From JBLIOB01 sp047639575 (GTDB taxonomy: Bacteria; Bacteroidota; Bacteroidia; Flavobacteriales_D; Parvicellaceae): a stretch of 19,657 nucleotides of DNA. Location: assembly GCA_047639575.1 (NCBI GenBank), contig JBLIOB010000047.1:1-19657 (forward strand), written 5' to 3'. The position numbers and the translations under genes are program-made. The notes under the pieces were generated by a model. The model had not been told where the DNA came from. It was given only the letters and a program-made list of their open reading frames with translations, and did not search any database. Shown here in pieces: positions 1-7,910 of this stretch (the stretch's first letter is position 1; every line of letters begins with the position of its first letter).

Positions 1-1837
1 TGATGCACCTGCTGAAGAAGCTAAGGTTTATCCAGAAGAACCATTAAATGCTAATGTATCTCCAGAAGATTTCGACTGGGATGCTCATGAAGCTGGTATT
101 GAAGGATATTCTCAAGAAGATACTGAGAAGTACAACGGAATGTACGATGGTACATTAACAATGATCAACGAGAAAGAAGTTGTGAATGGTTCTGTTGTTG
201 CAATCACTAACAAAGAGGTTGTAGTTAACATCGGGTACAAATCAGAAGGTATTGTTCCAATCAATGAGTTTAGATATAATCCAGAATTGGCAATTGGTGA
301 TCCGGTTGATCTTTACATTGAAAAACAAGAAGATAAAACAGGACAGTTAGTTGTTTCACATAAAAGAGCAAGAATTCACAGAGCTTGGGATAAAGTAAAT
401 GAAGTACTTGAAACAGGTGAAGTAATTACTGGTTTTGTTAAATGTAGAACTAAAGGAGGTTTGATTGCGGATGTATTCGGAATTGAAGCATTCCTTCCAG
501 GTTCTCAAATCGATGTTAAGCCAATTAGAGATTACGATCTATATGTTGGTAAGAACATGGAGTTCAAAGTTGTTAAGATCAATCACGAGTTTAGAAACGT
601 AGTTGTATCTCACAAAGCGCTTATTGAAGCAGAGCTTGAACAACAGAAAAAACAAATTATCGGAACGCTTGAAAAAGGTCAGGTACTTGAAGGAACTGTT
701 AAGAACATTACTTCTTATGGTGTATTCATTGATCTTGGTGGTGTTGATGGTCTTGTTCATATTACAGATCTTTCTTGGGGTAGAGTTAATCACCCAGAAG
801 AAATCGTTGAACTGGATCAGAAATTAAATGTTGTAATTCTTGACTTTGATGATGACAAGAAAAGAATTGCGCTTGGTCTTAAACAATTGCAACAACATCC
901 TTGGGAAGGTCTTAGTGAAGAACTTAAAGTTGGTAATGCAGTTAAAGGAAAAGTGGTTGTATTGGCAGATTACGGTGCGTTCGTTGAGATCGCTGCTGGA
1001 GTTGAAGGTCTAATTCACGTTTCTGAAATGAGCTGGTCTCAACACTTAAGAAGTGCACAAGACTTCTTGAAAGTAGGAGATGAAGTTGAAGCTCAAGTAT
1101 TGACTTTAGATAGAGAAGATCGAAAAATGTCACTTGGTATCAAGCAATTAATGCCAGATCCATGGGCTGAAATCGAAACTAAATATCCTATTCAATCTAA
1201 GCATACTGCAAGAGTTAAGAATTTCACCAACTTCGGTGTGTTCGTAGAGCTTGAAGAAGGAATTGACGGATTGATCCATATCTCAGACCTTTCATGGGCT
1301 AAGAAGATCAAACATCCATCAGAATTCTGTGCTGTAGATGATGAATTAGATGTTGTTGTTCTTGAATTAGACAAAGACGGAAGAAGACTTTCTCTTGGAC
1401 ACAAACAATTAGAAGAAAATCCTTGGGATGTATTCGAAACTGTTTTCCTTGACGGATCTGTTCATTCTGGAACTGTAATTAAAGTTCAAGATAAGACTGG
1501 AATTATTTCACTTCCTTACGGTGTAGAAGGATACGCTCCTGCTAAGCATATGAAGAAAGAAGATAATTCAGCGATCAAAGTTGATGATGTTCTAGATTTC
1601 AAAGTACTTGAATTCAACAAAGACGCGAAGAAAATTATCGTTTCACACACACTAACTTATACGGAAGAGATAGAAGGTGGATATACAAGCGGTAGTGGTG
1701 CTAAGAAGAAGAAATCAACCGGTACTGGTGGATCTTCTAAAGCAGTTAAGGATCTTAATTCTAAACAAGAGAAAACTACTCTTGGAGATTTAGATGCATT
1801 AACAGCACTTAAAGAAAAAATGGAAAAAGGAGAGTAG
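1..1837 (+). CDS. rpsA: 30S ribosomal protein S1, 5'-truncated by window edge
   Basis: Ribosomal protein S1 binds mRNA on the 30S subunit and helps initiation, which matters in Bacteroidota where Shine-Dalgarno pairing is little used. The frame is open from base 2, so the acidic stretch before the first Met (base 140) is coding and the true start lies outside the window; about 611 residues are visible. Six S1 OB-fold repeats can be read, the clearest being the third to fifth, each with a GVDGLVHITDLSW-like core and a closing LGxKQL motif. The fourth contains GLIHVSEMSWSQHLRSAQDF, typical of Bacteroidota S1. The C-terminus is a low-complexity Lys/Gly/Ser tail followed by a conserved-looking helix (TLGDLDALTALKEKMEKGE). 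A strong terminator follows 43 bases downstream, so the gene ends its transcript. Identification is very secure. Confidence 0.97.
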   Translation, partial: DAPAEEAKVYPEEPLNANVSPEDFDWDAHEAGIEGYSQEDTEKYNGMYDGTLTMINEKEVVNGSVVAITNKEVVVNIGYKSEGIVPINEFRYNPELAIGDPVDLYIEKQEDKTGQLVVSHKRARIHRAWDKVNEVLETGEVITGFVKCRTKGGLIADVFGIEAFLPGSQIDVKPIRDYDLYVGKNMEFKVVKINHEFRNVVVSHKALIEAELEQQKKQIIGTLEKGQVLEGTVKNITSYGVFIDLGGVDGLVHITDLSWGRVNHPEEIVELDQKLNVVILDFDDDKKRIALGLKQLQQHPWEGLSEELKVGNAVKGKVVVLADYGAFVEIAAGVEGLIHVSEMSWSQHLRSAQDFLKVGDEVEAQVLTLDREDRKMSLGIKQLMPDPWAEIETKYPIQSKHTARVKNFTNFGVFVELEEGIDGLIHISDLSWAKKIKHPSEFCAVDDELDVVVLELDKDGRRLSLGHKQLEENPWDVFETVFLDGSVHSGTVIKVQDKTGIISLPYGVEGYAPAKHMKKEDNSAIKVDDVLDFKVLEFNKDAKKIIVSHTLTYTEEIEGGYTSGSGAKKKKSTGTGGSSKAVKDLNSKQEKTTLGDLDALTALKEKMEKGE

Positions 1838-1879
1838 TCTTCCTTAGTTCTGATTGCCTGAACTAATCCAATAAATGTT

Positions 1880-1916
1880 AAAGCCTTCCTGATTTAATCA
1901 GGGAGGCTTTTTTTTA
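1880..1916 (+). terminator. Rho-independent terminator of rpsA
   Basis: The arms 1881-1894 and 1896-1909 form a nearly perfect stem with one G-U pair (the innermost pairs must open to make a loop). It runs into eight consecutive T. It lies just after the rpsA stop and before the next plus-strand gene. Confidence 0.9.
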
Positions 1917-1931
1917 TCCTAACTTTAGATC

Positions 1932-2900
1932 ATGTACAAACTGATTATCTTTTTCACTAGCTGTTGGATTACTTCATTTTCTTACGGTTGCATCAATGAG
2001 TATGAGCATGAGCACAACCATTATCATGGAATTGCAACTGATGATGCTATTCCGAATGTGAAAGAGTTAAGGACCGCAATTCAAAGAAGAATTTCGGATA
2101 CAAGTTACTTTTTGACTAACTACGAAATGGGGTTGGAAGATTCGTTAACCCAACTTTCAGACTATGCTTCGATGCTTGTTTATGCAGGTTACTGGGAGAG
2201 AGCAAAAGTTATATTTCAAAGAATAGAAAGAGAATGGCCGAATCAATATACCACCGCTTCAAATTTAGGCACTGTATACGAGCTTCTAGGAAAGCCAGAT
2301 TCTGCTTTGATATGGATTCAGCACGGTTACAATTTAGACCCTAATTCGCACGGTGGGTCGGAATGGATTCACCTTAAAATTTTAGAATACAAATTGTCGA
2401 GTAAAGAATCTACAGAGGATATGTTTAATCTTTTTCAAGTTGATGCTGATGGGTTGTCAATTGACGAATTTTCTCCAAATGAGATAGCTCAACATTTCTT
2501 TCATCAATTAAATGAACGTCTTTATTTTATTGATGGTCCAAACCAAATTTTAGCACAAATGTATTTTGAATTAGGACAAATTCTAACCGCTCAAAGTGTT
2601 TTTCAAAATGCAGATACGCTATTCCAAATAGCCGAGACTTATGGTTATAATTCGGTAAAAGTTGCGGCATCTAGAGTGAATATTGTTGAAAAAAAAGCTA
2701 AGCAGATTGAGGACGAACGATTGTCTGCTATTAAAGGTAAAGAAGACGTTCAGCGGGCAAAAAGTGACATGTTAATGTTGATTGTATTTGGATTGATTGG
2801 AGTTGTATCAATAATCATTATCTGCTTTGTAATTTTTAAAATTGTAAAATCCAACCGTAGAAAAAGAGGAGAATTGATCGAGGTAGAAAGAAGTAGATAA
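1932..2900 (+). CDS. secreted, membrane-anchored TPR-like protein, His-rich N-terminus
   Basis: Protein of 322 residues. An N-terminal hydrophobic signal (residues 1-19, ending SYG before Cys20) could be a signal peptide or a weak lipobox. It is followed by a His/Glu-rich patch (residues 23-34, EHEHNHYHG). Residues about 70-150 look like tetratricopeptide helices (AGYWERAKVIFQRIEREWP, then NLGTVYELLGKPDSALIWI). A charged, probably coiled-coil stretch (about 250-278) leads to one strong transmembrane helix (280-305) and a basic tail. The likely topology is a large periplasmic domain with a short cytoplasmic tail. Similar TPR proteins with a C-terminal TM occur in Bacteroidota; the function is unknown. 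It meets the next gene end to end, with convergent stops and no intergenic base. Confidence 0.8.
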   Translation: MYKLIIFFTSCWITSFSYGCINEYEHEHNHYHGIATDDAIPNVKELRTAIQRRISDTSYFLTNYEMGLEDSLTQLSDYASMLVYAGYWERAKVIFQRIEREWPNQYTTASNLGTVYELLGKPDSALIWIQHGYNLDPNSHGGSEWIHLKILEYKLSSKESTEDMFNLFQVDADGLSIDEFSPNEIAQHFFHQLNERLYFIDGPNQILAQMYFELGQILTAQSVFQNADTLFQIAETYGYNSVKVAASRVNIVEKKAKQIEDERLSAIKGKEDVQRAKSDMLMLIVFGLIGVVSIIIICFVIFKIVKSNRRKRGELIEVERSR

Positions 2901-3254
2901 TTAGTCGTTCTTAAAATCTACATCGATGCTATCACCTTGAATAGTTATAATCATTCTATCATCTACAGGGCCACCTCCGGTGTAATAACCATGGTTTTCT
3001 CGTATGTCTAACTCAGGGATGTTTATGAAGTAGTGCCCGTCTTCTTCCAGTTCCATATACATGCGCATTTCCTTTACTGTATTGGATTCGGCTGCTACAT
3101 TTTCAAAATCTGTTATTGACCTTCCAGAGCCAGTTGCTACCATTATCAAGTCAATTTTTTGATCCGAATTATTCTGCACTTCAACTTGCAGAGTTGTATT
3201 ACTACAGCCAACCAATGCGGTAGATAAGATTACAATGAGAAGGTTCCTTAACAT
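2901..3254 (-). CDS. small putative lipoprotein, unknown function
   Basis: 117 residues. The N-terminus is a textbook type II signal peptide, with a hydrophobic core and the lipobox LVGC at residues 14-17, so the mature protein should be a lipidated periplasmic or outer-membrane protein of about 100 residues. The remainder looks like a beta-rich domain (VEVQNNSDQKIDLIMVATG), with a Gly-rich turn (YYTGGGPVDDR) and an acidic end. I recognise no family. The gene is convergent with the TPR-like gene and has its own upstream region on the other side. Confidence 0.7.
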   Translation of the reverse strand: MLRNLLIVILSTALVGCSNTTLQVEVQNNSDQKIDLIMVATGSGRSITDFENVAAESNTVKEMRMYMELEEDGHYFINIPELDIRENHGYYTGGGPVDDRMIITIQGDSIDVDFKND

Positions 3255-3548
3255 TTTGTAAAAGTAATGATCTATTCATTAACTCTAAAAAGCGGACTCA
3301 AATTCTGGATAATCTGCTTTTTAGGGGCGGCCGAAATAGTATGTGATGATCAACAAAGATCAGACTCGGTGCGAGTTGTAAATTTTTTGTTAATACCGCA
3401 TGGTCATTGTTCCAATCAAGGTAACCTAAGAACTAAACAAGTGCCTACAAACCTACTAGCCGAAAACCTAAGAGCTAATTATCATTCCGATCATGATGGC
3501 CGGATTGTATGGCATTTTTTGAATTAAAAAATCATTAAATCAATTGCT
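3255..3548. other. 294-base stretch with no supportable gene
   Basis: One plus-strand frame is open (86 codons, 3267-3527), but its product has no recognisable fold and an odd composition. The stretch holds a 10-base imperfect inverted repeat (3287-3296 with 3313-3322), a 5-bp hairpin followed at a short distance by a T-run (ACTCG..CGAGT), and a 14-base direct repeat with one mismatch (3423-3436 and 3465-3478). It may be decayed coding DNA or a regulatory region for the flanking divergent genes. Confidence 0.4.
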
Positions 3549-3667
3549 ATAAAAAAAATCAAACTCTTGATGGCAGCAGTGGCTGCCTATTAATTTTTCA
3601 AAACTGTACCATCATTCGACCAGGTGAACTTGGTATTGACGTTAAACTTGGTAAAGCAAAAGACAAA
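3549..3667 (+). pseudogene. detached lipoprotein signal peptide and N-terminus of the SPFH gene
   Basis: Two frames together spell the missing N-terminus of the gene that follows. From 3549 the frame reads IKKIKLLMAAVAA, a good signal-peptide start, but the first codon is ATA and the frame hits TAA at 3591. The +2 frame gives LLIFQNCTIIRPGELGIDV, a lipobox-like Cys followed by the start of an SPFH domain, and continues into the downstream ORF. One missing base near 3586-3587 would join the two into a normal lipoprotein N-terminus. That frame has no ATG between its upstream stop (3536) and the GTG at 3668. It is either a real frameshift or a sequence error. Confidence 0.65.
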
Positions 3668-4450
3668 GTGCTCATGCCCGACCCTAATCATTTTGCACCC
3701 AAAATTTTAGGGCACGTTGTTCGGTATGAAACTCGAACGATTAACCACAATAAAGAATTTCATTTCCATTCTAAAGAAGGAATCTATATCGATGCTGACA
3801 TTACGGTGTTGTATCATATCAATAAAGATTCAATCCTAAGGGTCCACAACAATTATGGTCCTTATTATGAAGCGCTGTTAATTGATGATTACGTGGAAAC
3901 TAACTTACGTAAGATAGGTTTGATGTATGAAGCTCAGGACTTGATTACGGTGAGATCTGAAATCGAACTTTCGCTGATGCTGACTTTAAAAGAAGTACTG
4001 GATAAAAGAGGAATCGTACCAGAAAGTATTATTCTCAAAGATTTTCACTTACCGGCAGGCATTGTCCAAACTATTCAGGCGCGTTTAAAAGCCGAAGAAG
4101 TAGCGAAAAAAACAACTGTTGAGAATCGAGTAGCTCGTGAACGACTAGATTTTGTTTTAGAAAAGGGATTAAAAGAAAAAGAACTGGAAATAAGTAAACA
4201 ACGACTTGATTTAGAATTTGCATTGGAAAGACAAAAATTAGAAGCGGAAAGAATTGTCGTTCAAGCAGGAGCAGAAAGGAAAGTTCAAGAATTGGAGAAT
4301 TCTACTATTACAGATCAGCTATTGAAATTGAGGGCAATTGAACTAAGTGCAGATGCTTTGAAATCTAGTTCTAAATTTATTATTACAGATGGAAAAACAC
4401 CAATCGTACTGGGTGGAAACGGAGTCAACCTTACAAGTTTTAATAATTAG
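3668..4450 (+). CDS. SPFH/prohibitin-family protein, 5' end disrupted
   Basis: The visible ORF (GTG start, 260 residues) is the body of a band-7/SPFH protein of the prohibitin family: membrane-associated scaffolds that form large rings and influence proteolysis and membrane organisation. The SPFH core runs from upstream of the GTG to about residue 140 (VLYHINKDSILRVHNNYGP, and DFHLPAGIVQTIQARLKAEE at its end). A charged coiled coil follows (about 140-215), then the typical C-terminal motif KFIITDGKTP. The GTG falls inside the SPFH domain, so it is unlikely to be the native start. The real N-terminus lies in 3549-3667, where frame and start codon are disturbed. The gene is thus a pseudogene candidate, although the remaining 260 codons are intact, which argues for recent damage or a sequencing error. 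Confidence 0.8.
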   Translation: MLMPDPNHFAPKILGHVVRYETRTINHNKEFHFHSKEGIYIDADITVLYHINKDSILRVHNNYGPYYEALLIDDYVETNLRKIGLMYEAQDLITVRSEIELSLMLTLKEVLDKRGIVPESIILKDFHLPAGIVQTIQARLKAEEVAKKTTVENRVARERLDFVLEKGLKEKELEISKQRLDLEFALERQKLEAERIVVQAGAERKVQELENSTITDQLLKLRAIELSADALKSSSKFIITDGKTPIVLGGNGVNLTSFNN

Positions 4451-4533
4451 ATAGAACAGATATTAACTGCCGATACTAACCTAACGGCCTAAGAACAAAA
4501 ATTTATTTGAATATTTTGGCTGAACATTCCAAT

Positions 4534-5298
4534 TTAAAATCCTTCGAAAACACCTAGCCCAAATAATGCAAAGTCATACTTTACAGGATCTTCAGGATCA
4601 AAACCCCGAAGTGATTCATCTAATTCGGCCAACGCTTTCCAATCATTCTGAACTCGATTTAATAATCCAAGTTTTCTACCAACATTTCCGGAATGAACGT
4701 CTAACGGACAAGACAATAGAGAAGGGGAGATGTCCCATATTCCGAAATCAACTCCTTTGTTGTCTTTTCTGCACATCCATCTTAAATACATGTTAATACG
4801 CTTAGCAGCGCTTCCTGAAGCAGGGTTTGAAACATGTTTATGTGTTCTTGTTTTCTCTTCTCCGAGGAACTCACTTCTGAAGTGTACAATGGAATTGTAC
4901 ATCGTTTTATCAGTTGCTTGAATTCCAGATTTAAAAACAGCTTCTAAACTTCCGTATTTTGAGTATAAGTTCCGCATAGCAAGAATAAATCGATTGGCAT
5001 CTTCTGAATTGAAAGTTCGGTGCTTAAAATCTGCAAAACGAGACAGCTGTTGATCGGAAGCATTTAATACAAAGTCATGCGGAGAATTTCCCATGATCTC
5101 CATCCATTTTTTTGAATTGTTAATGATTGTTTTTCGCTGTCCCCAAGCAATAGTAGCTGTGAAGAAACCAGCAAGAGCAATATCTTCAGTTTCATTATAT
5201 AAATGTGGAATTTGAATTGGATCAGAACTGATGAATTCTGGATTATTGTATTGCTCAACTTTTTCGTTGAGAAAATCTAGTAATTCTTGTTGATTCAT
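4534..5298 (-). CDS. TIGR02757 (DUF2400) family protein
   Basis: 254 residues of full-length appearance. It matches the TIGR02757 family by its ordered motifs: AGFFTATIAWGQRKTII near residue 45, RWMCRKDNKGVDFGIWD, SCPLDVHSGNVGRKLGLL (residues 196-213), and the closing GFDPEDPVKYDFALFGLG. No biochemical role is established for the family. The PLDVHSGNVGRKLGL segment resembles the D-x-H-x-x-R-x-x-R-LGL strand of HhH-GPD DNA glycosylases, so a nucleic-acid role is possible, but that is inference. Its ATG overlaps the stop of the upstream GumN-like gene (ATGA), indicating translational coupling within one minus-strand operon. Confidence 0.88.
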   Translation of the reverse strand: MNQQELLDFLNEKVEQYNNPEFISSDPIQIPHLYNETEDIALAGFFTATIAWGQRKTIINNSKKWMEIMGNSPHDFVLNASDQQLSRFADFKHRTFNSEDANRFILAMRNLYSKYGSLEAVFKSGIQATDKTMYNSIVHFRSEFLGEEKTRTHKHVSNPASGSAAKRINMYLRWMCRKDNKGVDFGIWDISPSLLSCPLDVHSGNVGRKLGLLNRVQNDWKALAELDESLRGFDPEDPVKYDFALFGLGVFEGF

Positions 5299-6194
5299 TT
5301 AGCAACTACGGTATATCCCTTTGCACGTAAGAGTTCAATGATCCCATCAGTCCCTGGTAAATGAGCCGCTCCAACGCCAATAAATACGGAATGATTTTCA
5401 ATTAATGGAAGCAGTCGGTTGACCATATTTACATTCCGATCGATAAGAAATACTTTCTCAAATGTGTCATCTGCTTTTTTTCTATCCTCTGCATCTTTTT
5501 TACTTTCTTCAGTCGGGCTCTGTGCACCTTTCGCCACATCCACCAATAAATCTAGATTCCCGGATAGATACGCATCTAATAGTTGTTCCGTACTTAGCTC
5601 ACCGCTTTCGTCTCCAATAGATTTTATTGAGGATAACAATCCTTTTGCTTGATCTCGATATGAAATGGAATTGAATGCATCGATTTGTTCATCTGCTTTT
5701 TCCAATCCGACAATCCTCATTTCTTGAGTCTTGCCTCTTTTAAAGAAATACATGTCTAAGGCTTCGCCCATTTCAGCGTTTAATGAGCGTGCTTCGATGA
5801 AAGAAGAGATAAATAAGGGTTGTAAATGTTCCATCAGCATGATGGGCATACCAAGTGAATCTTCTATATATGCTTTTACAACACCATAGTCTTTTTCCGA
5901 TAAGAGATCGGAAATGATAATGGAAGAGTCCATCAACATACTGCCCATTACTTGCAACGGATTAACCGAGTCCATATTCAGTTCTAATGCCAAAACAGAA
6001 GCCGCATCAAAAGCAGGCAGAACATTAGATTTAAAATCAAATACTCGCTTGTCTTGGACATGCATAGTGCCATATAGATAGGAAGTATCTTTTAATCCAT
6101 TGCCAGAAATTTCCCACAACAAGCTATTATACTTTTGCGCAAAAGCAAGGGATGGTCCGAGAACCAATAGCGAGTATAACAGTAGTTTTTTAAT
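5295..6194 (-). CDS. TraB/GumN family periplasmic protein, apparent ATT start
   Basis: The protein carries the two hallmarks of the TraB/GumN (TIKI-like) family: an N-terminal LLWEISGNGLKDTSYLYGTM with GTMH, and a C-terminal GVGAAHLPGTDGIIELLRAKGY. The glutamate of LALELN also fits. Relatives are proposed metalloproteases, but the bacterial role is unproven. Starting at the first canonical codon (TTG, 6167) leaves only half a signal peptide (LVLGPSLAFAQ). Reading back to 6194 restores a complete one (IKKLLLYSLLVLGPSLAFA, cleavage before Gln), but its first codon is ATT. The frame stays open to a stop at 6228-6230 without ATG, GTG or TTG. The ATT lies 13 nt after the stop of the upstream ATPase gene. 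The start is therefore anomalous while the family call is secure. Confidence 0.85.
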   Translation of the reverse strand: MKKLLLYSLLVLGPSLAFAQKYNSLLWEISGNGLKDTSYLYGTMHVQDKRVFDFKSNVLPAFDAASVLALELNMDSVNPLQVMGSMLMDSSIIISDLLSEKDYGVVKAYIEDSLGMPIMLMEHLQPLFISSFIEARSLNAEMGEALDMYFFKRGKTQEMRIVGLEKADEQIDAFNSISYRDQAKGLLSSIKSIGDESGELSTEQLLDAYLSGNLDLLVDVAKGAQSPTEESKKDAEDRKKADDTFEKVFLIDRNVNMVNRLLPLIENHSVFIGVGAAHLPGTDGIIELLRAKGYTVVAK

Positions 6195-6207
6195 CGTAGT
6201 AGCAGCT

Positions 6208-6858
6208 TTAAACCATGATGCCGTCTTTCATGGTAATCGTTCTATCGGCTAAATGAGCAAATTCTTCATTGTGAGTTACTATTACGAAGGTCTGCTTAAA
6301 ATCGTTTCTTAATTCTTTAAAAAGATCGTATAAATCTCTTGCATTTTGCGAATCTAAATTACCAGATGGCTCATCCGCAAGAATCAAATCAGGGTTGTTA
6401 ATTAGAGCTCTGGCAACTGCAACTCGCTGTTGCTCTCCTCCAGACAATTTAGACGGTTTGTGAGATAAACGATCTGCTAACCCCAAATGAGTTAATAGTT
6501 CTGTAGCTTTTTCTATCACCTCTGTTTTGTTCCTTTTACCTATAAATCCGGGCATGCACACGTTTTCTAACGCGGTAAATTCAGGAAGTAGATTGTGAAA
6601 TTGAAAAACAAAACCAATGTGCTGATTTCTAAATTTCGCAAGATCTTGCTTGCTCAACAATGAAATGTTTTCATTGTTGAATAAAATATCTCCACTATTG
6701 GGTCTATCTAGGGTACCTAAAATTTGAAGGAATGTTGTTTTGCCGGCTCCGGATGCTCCAACAATCGCTACGATTTCTCCTTGATTAACTTTGAAGTTTA
6801 CTCCTTTAAGCACTTCAAGCGAACCATAGGATTTAACGATATTTCGAGTTTCAATCAT
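6208..6858 (-). CDS. lolD: ABC transporter ATP-binding protein, LolD type
   Basis: 216-residue nucleotide-binding subunit of the LolCDE/MacB superfamily, which powers release of lipoproteins from the inner membrane. All ABC motifs are present: Walker A GASGAGKTT (34-42), Q-loop FQF (85-87), signature LSGGEQQR (138-145), Walker B LILADEP (158-164), D-loop NLD (167-169) and H-loop His196. The PSGNLDSQN segment and short overall length match LolD rather than longer importer ATPases. No LolC/E permease is nearby, which is common in Bacteroidota, so the partner is encoded elsewhere. The start ATG lies 17 nt after the stop of the upstream hydrolase gene. It could instead serve a FtsE- or MacB-like exporter; ABC identity is certain, the lol assignment probable. 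Confidence 0.9.
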   Translation of the reverse strand: MIETRNIVKSYGSLEVLKGVNFKVNQGEIVAIVGASGAGKTTFLQILGTLDRPNSGDILFNNENISLLSKQDLAKFRNQHIGFVFQFHNLLPEFTALENVCMPGFIGKRNKTEVIEKATELLTHLGLADRLSHKPSKLSGGEQQRVAVARALINNPDLILADEPSGNLDSQNARDLYDLFKELRNDFKQTFVIVTHNEEFAHLADRTITMKDGIMV

Positions 6859-6875
6859 GTGTAGTAAAGATACAA

Positions 6876-7793
6876 TTAACCATCAACATCTTCATGCTTG
6901 AGGAACCAATTAACAACAAATGGGAAATGATCTTTACTTGCTTCTTTATGCGTTAACATATTGATATGACCGTAGTCTATCTGGTTTCCAAAAGCTTTAC
7001 CCATCAGCATTAGCTCAGCATCTTGATGCCTACCAGTTTCCTTCATTAATTTCTCAACGTCTTTCGGATTACCAAGAACTCTGTCTTTTACGCCCGCTAA
7101 ATAAAGAGTAGGGGGCAAATTGAAGTCTGCCAAAGCCTGCTGATAGTTAAAATCGTCATCCTCACTTATCCAAGCATCGGATTTAACCCAATGGTGAATC
7201 TGATTGTAAAAGATTAATGGTTCATTTTCACTTCCCCATTTCCAATCTTTAGCTGGAAAATATCCTCTTTTCCTAGATACTCTTTGTCCGAGCCAATCCC
7301 AGCCAAAGTTGACCATGTAAAATTTACGCAAAGATTTAATATAGATTTTTCTTTTTGTTCCAAAAAACACCATTGATTTGACTCGAGCATCTTTGGTTCT
7401 TGCTAAGTAAGCAAGTAAAAGCACTCCACCCCAACTATGTGCTCCAAAATGTATTTTGGTAAATGGCCTGAGTTCAGCTATTTTCTCTAAATAAGCAGGA
7501 ATGTCTTCTTTGATTTGTTCTGTCTGGGTGTGGGTATGCCCTTTCGCTACTGATGGGATGCTTTCCCCTTTTCCTCTCATATCGGGAACAAATACATCAA
7601 AACCGTTTTCGCATAAAAAGGGAGCAAGCCCTTTGCCACTCTTTGTGAAGAATATGGTTCCGCTTTCTATAGAGCCGTGAAGCAATAAGATAGGCGTAGC
7701 AGAATCGCTTTTAGTAAAACGATGAAATGCGATCTCATCTTCACCAATCTGAATGGTGTGTTTTTGATATGTTCTGGCTTCGTTTGAGATTAT
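6876..7793 (-). CDS. alpha/beta hydrolase, start codon non-canonical
   Basis: Serine hydrolase of the alpha/beta fold. The nucleophile elbow GAHSWGG has the Ser at about residue 120 of the extended protein; an HGS oxyanion motif precedes it; the acid is probably in GVKDRVLG and the catalytic His in YGHINMLTHK. The substrate is unknown. The first canonical start (TTG, 7685) begins inside the oxyanion strand, ILLLHGS, and would delete the first two beta strands. The frame is open 36 codons further and gives a proper N-terminus (HTIQIGEDEIAFHRFTK), up to a stop at 7794-7796. This extension contains no ATG, GTG or TTG; its first codon is ATA (7793), followed by ATC. A perfect -7-like TAGATTTG (7804-7797) lies 3 nt before the ATA. 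It appears to be the first gene of the minus-strand operon. Confidence 0.8.
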   Translation of the reverse strand: MISNEARTYQKHTIQIGEDEIAFHRFTKSDSATPILLLHGSIESGTIFFTKSGKGLAPFLCENGFDVFVPDMRGKGESIPSVAKGHTHTQTEQIKEDIPAYLEKIAELRPFTKIHFGAHSWGGVLLLAYLARTKDARVKSMVFFGTKRKIYIKSLRKFYMVNFGWDWLGQRVSRKRGYFPAKDWKWGSENEPLIFYNQIHHWVKSDAWISEDDDFNYQQALADFNLPPTLYLAGVKDRVLGNPKDVEKLMKETGRHQDAELMLMGKAFGNQIDYGHINMLTHKEASKDHFPFVVNWFLKHEDVDG

Positions 7794-7796
7794 TTA

Positions 7797-7804
7797 CAAA
7801 TCTA
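7797..7804 (-). promoter_or_regulatory. possible -7 box upstream of hydrolase operon
   Basis: On the minus strand TAGATTTG matches the Bacteroidota -7 consensus TAnnTTTG exactly, but I see no TTG-type -33 box at 19-21 nt. It sits so close to the apparent start that the transcript would be almost leaderless. Chance occurrence is possible. Confidence 0.3.
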
Positions 7805-7858
7805 CGGATTTGACATGAGGTGACTTCGCTTTGTTGTGTATAAACATAGTAGAATTAA

Positions 7859-7890
7859 TTTTGAAATTGCCGTTTGAAAATTTACATTTG
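7859..7890 (+). promoter_or_regulatory. Bacteroidota-type promoter of sucC
   Basis: TTTTG at 7859-7863 and TACATTTG at 7883-7890 match the -33 (TTTG) and -7 (TAnnTTTG) elements of the Bacteroidota primary sigma factor, with a 19-nt spacer. Transcription would start about 4-6 nt later, leaving a short A-rich leader before the ATG at 7911. Confidence 0.65.
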
Positions 7891-7910
7891 AGAAAACTAA
7901 TTCTAGTCGA

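Noticed and set aside
3287..3322. Imperfect inverted repeat as a terminator
   Set aside because: The 16-base loop is long, and no gene on either strand ends next to it.
3267..3527. Plus-strand 86-codon open frame
   Set aside because: No recognisable domain, poor amino-acid pattern (isolated His, Asn and Arg without structure) and no supporting promoter. It is likely a chance frame in a decayed region.
4566..4796. Plus-strand 76-codon frame
   Set aside because: Lies wholly inside the well-supported TIGR02757 gene on the other strand.
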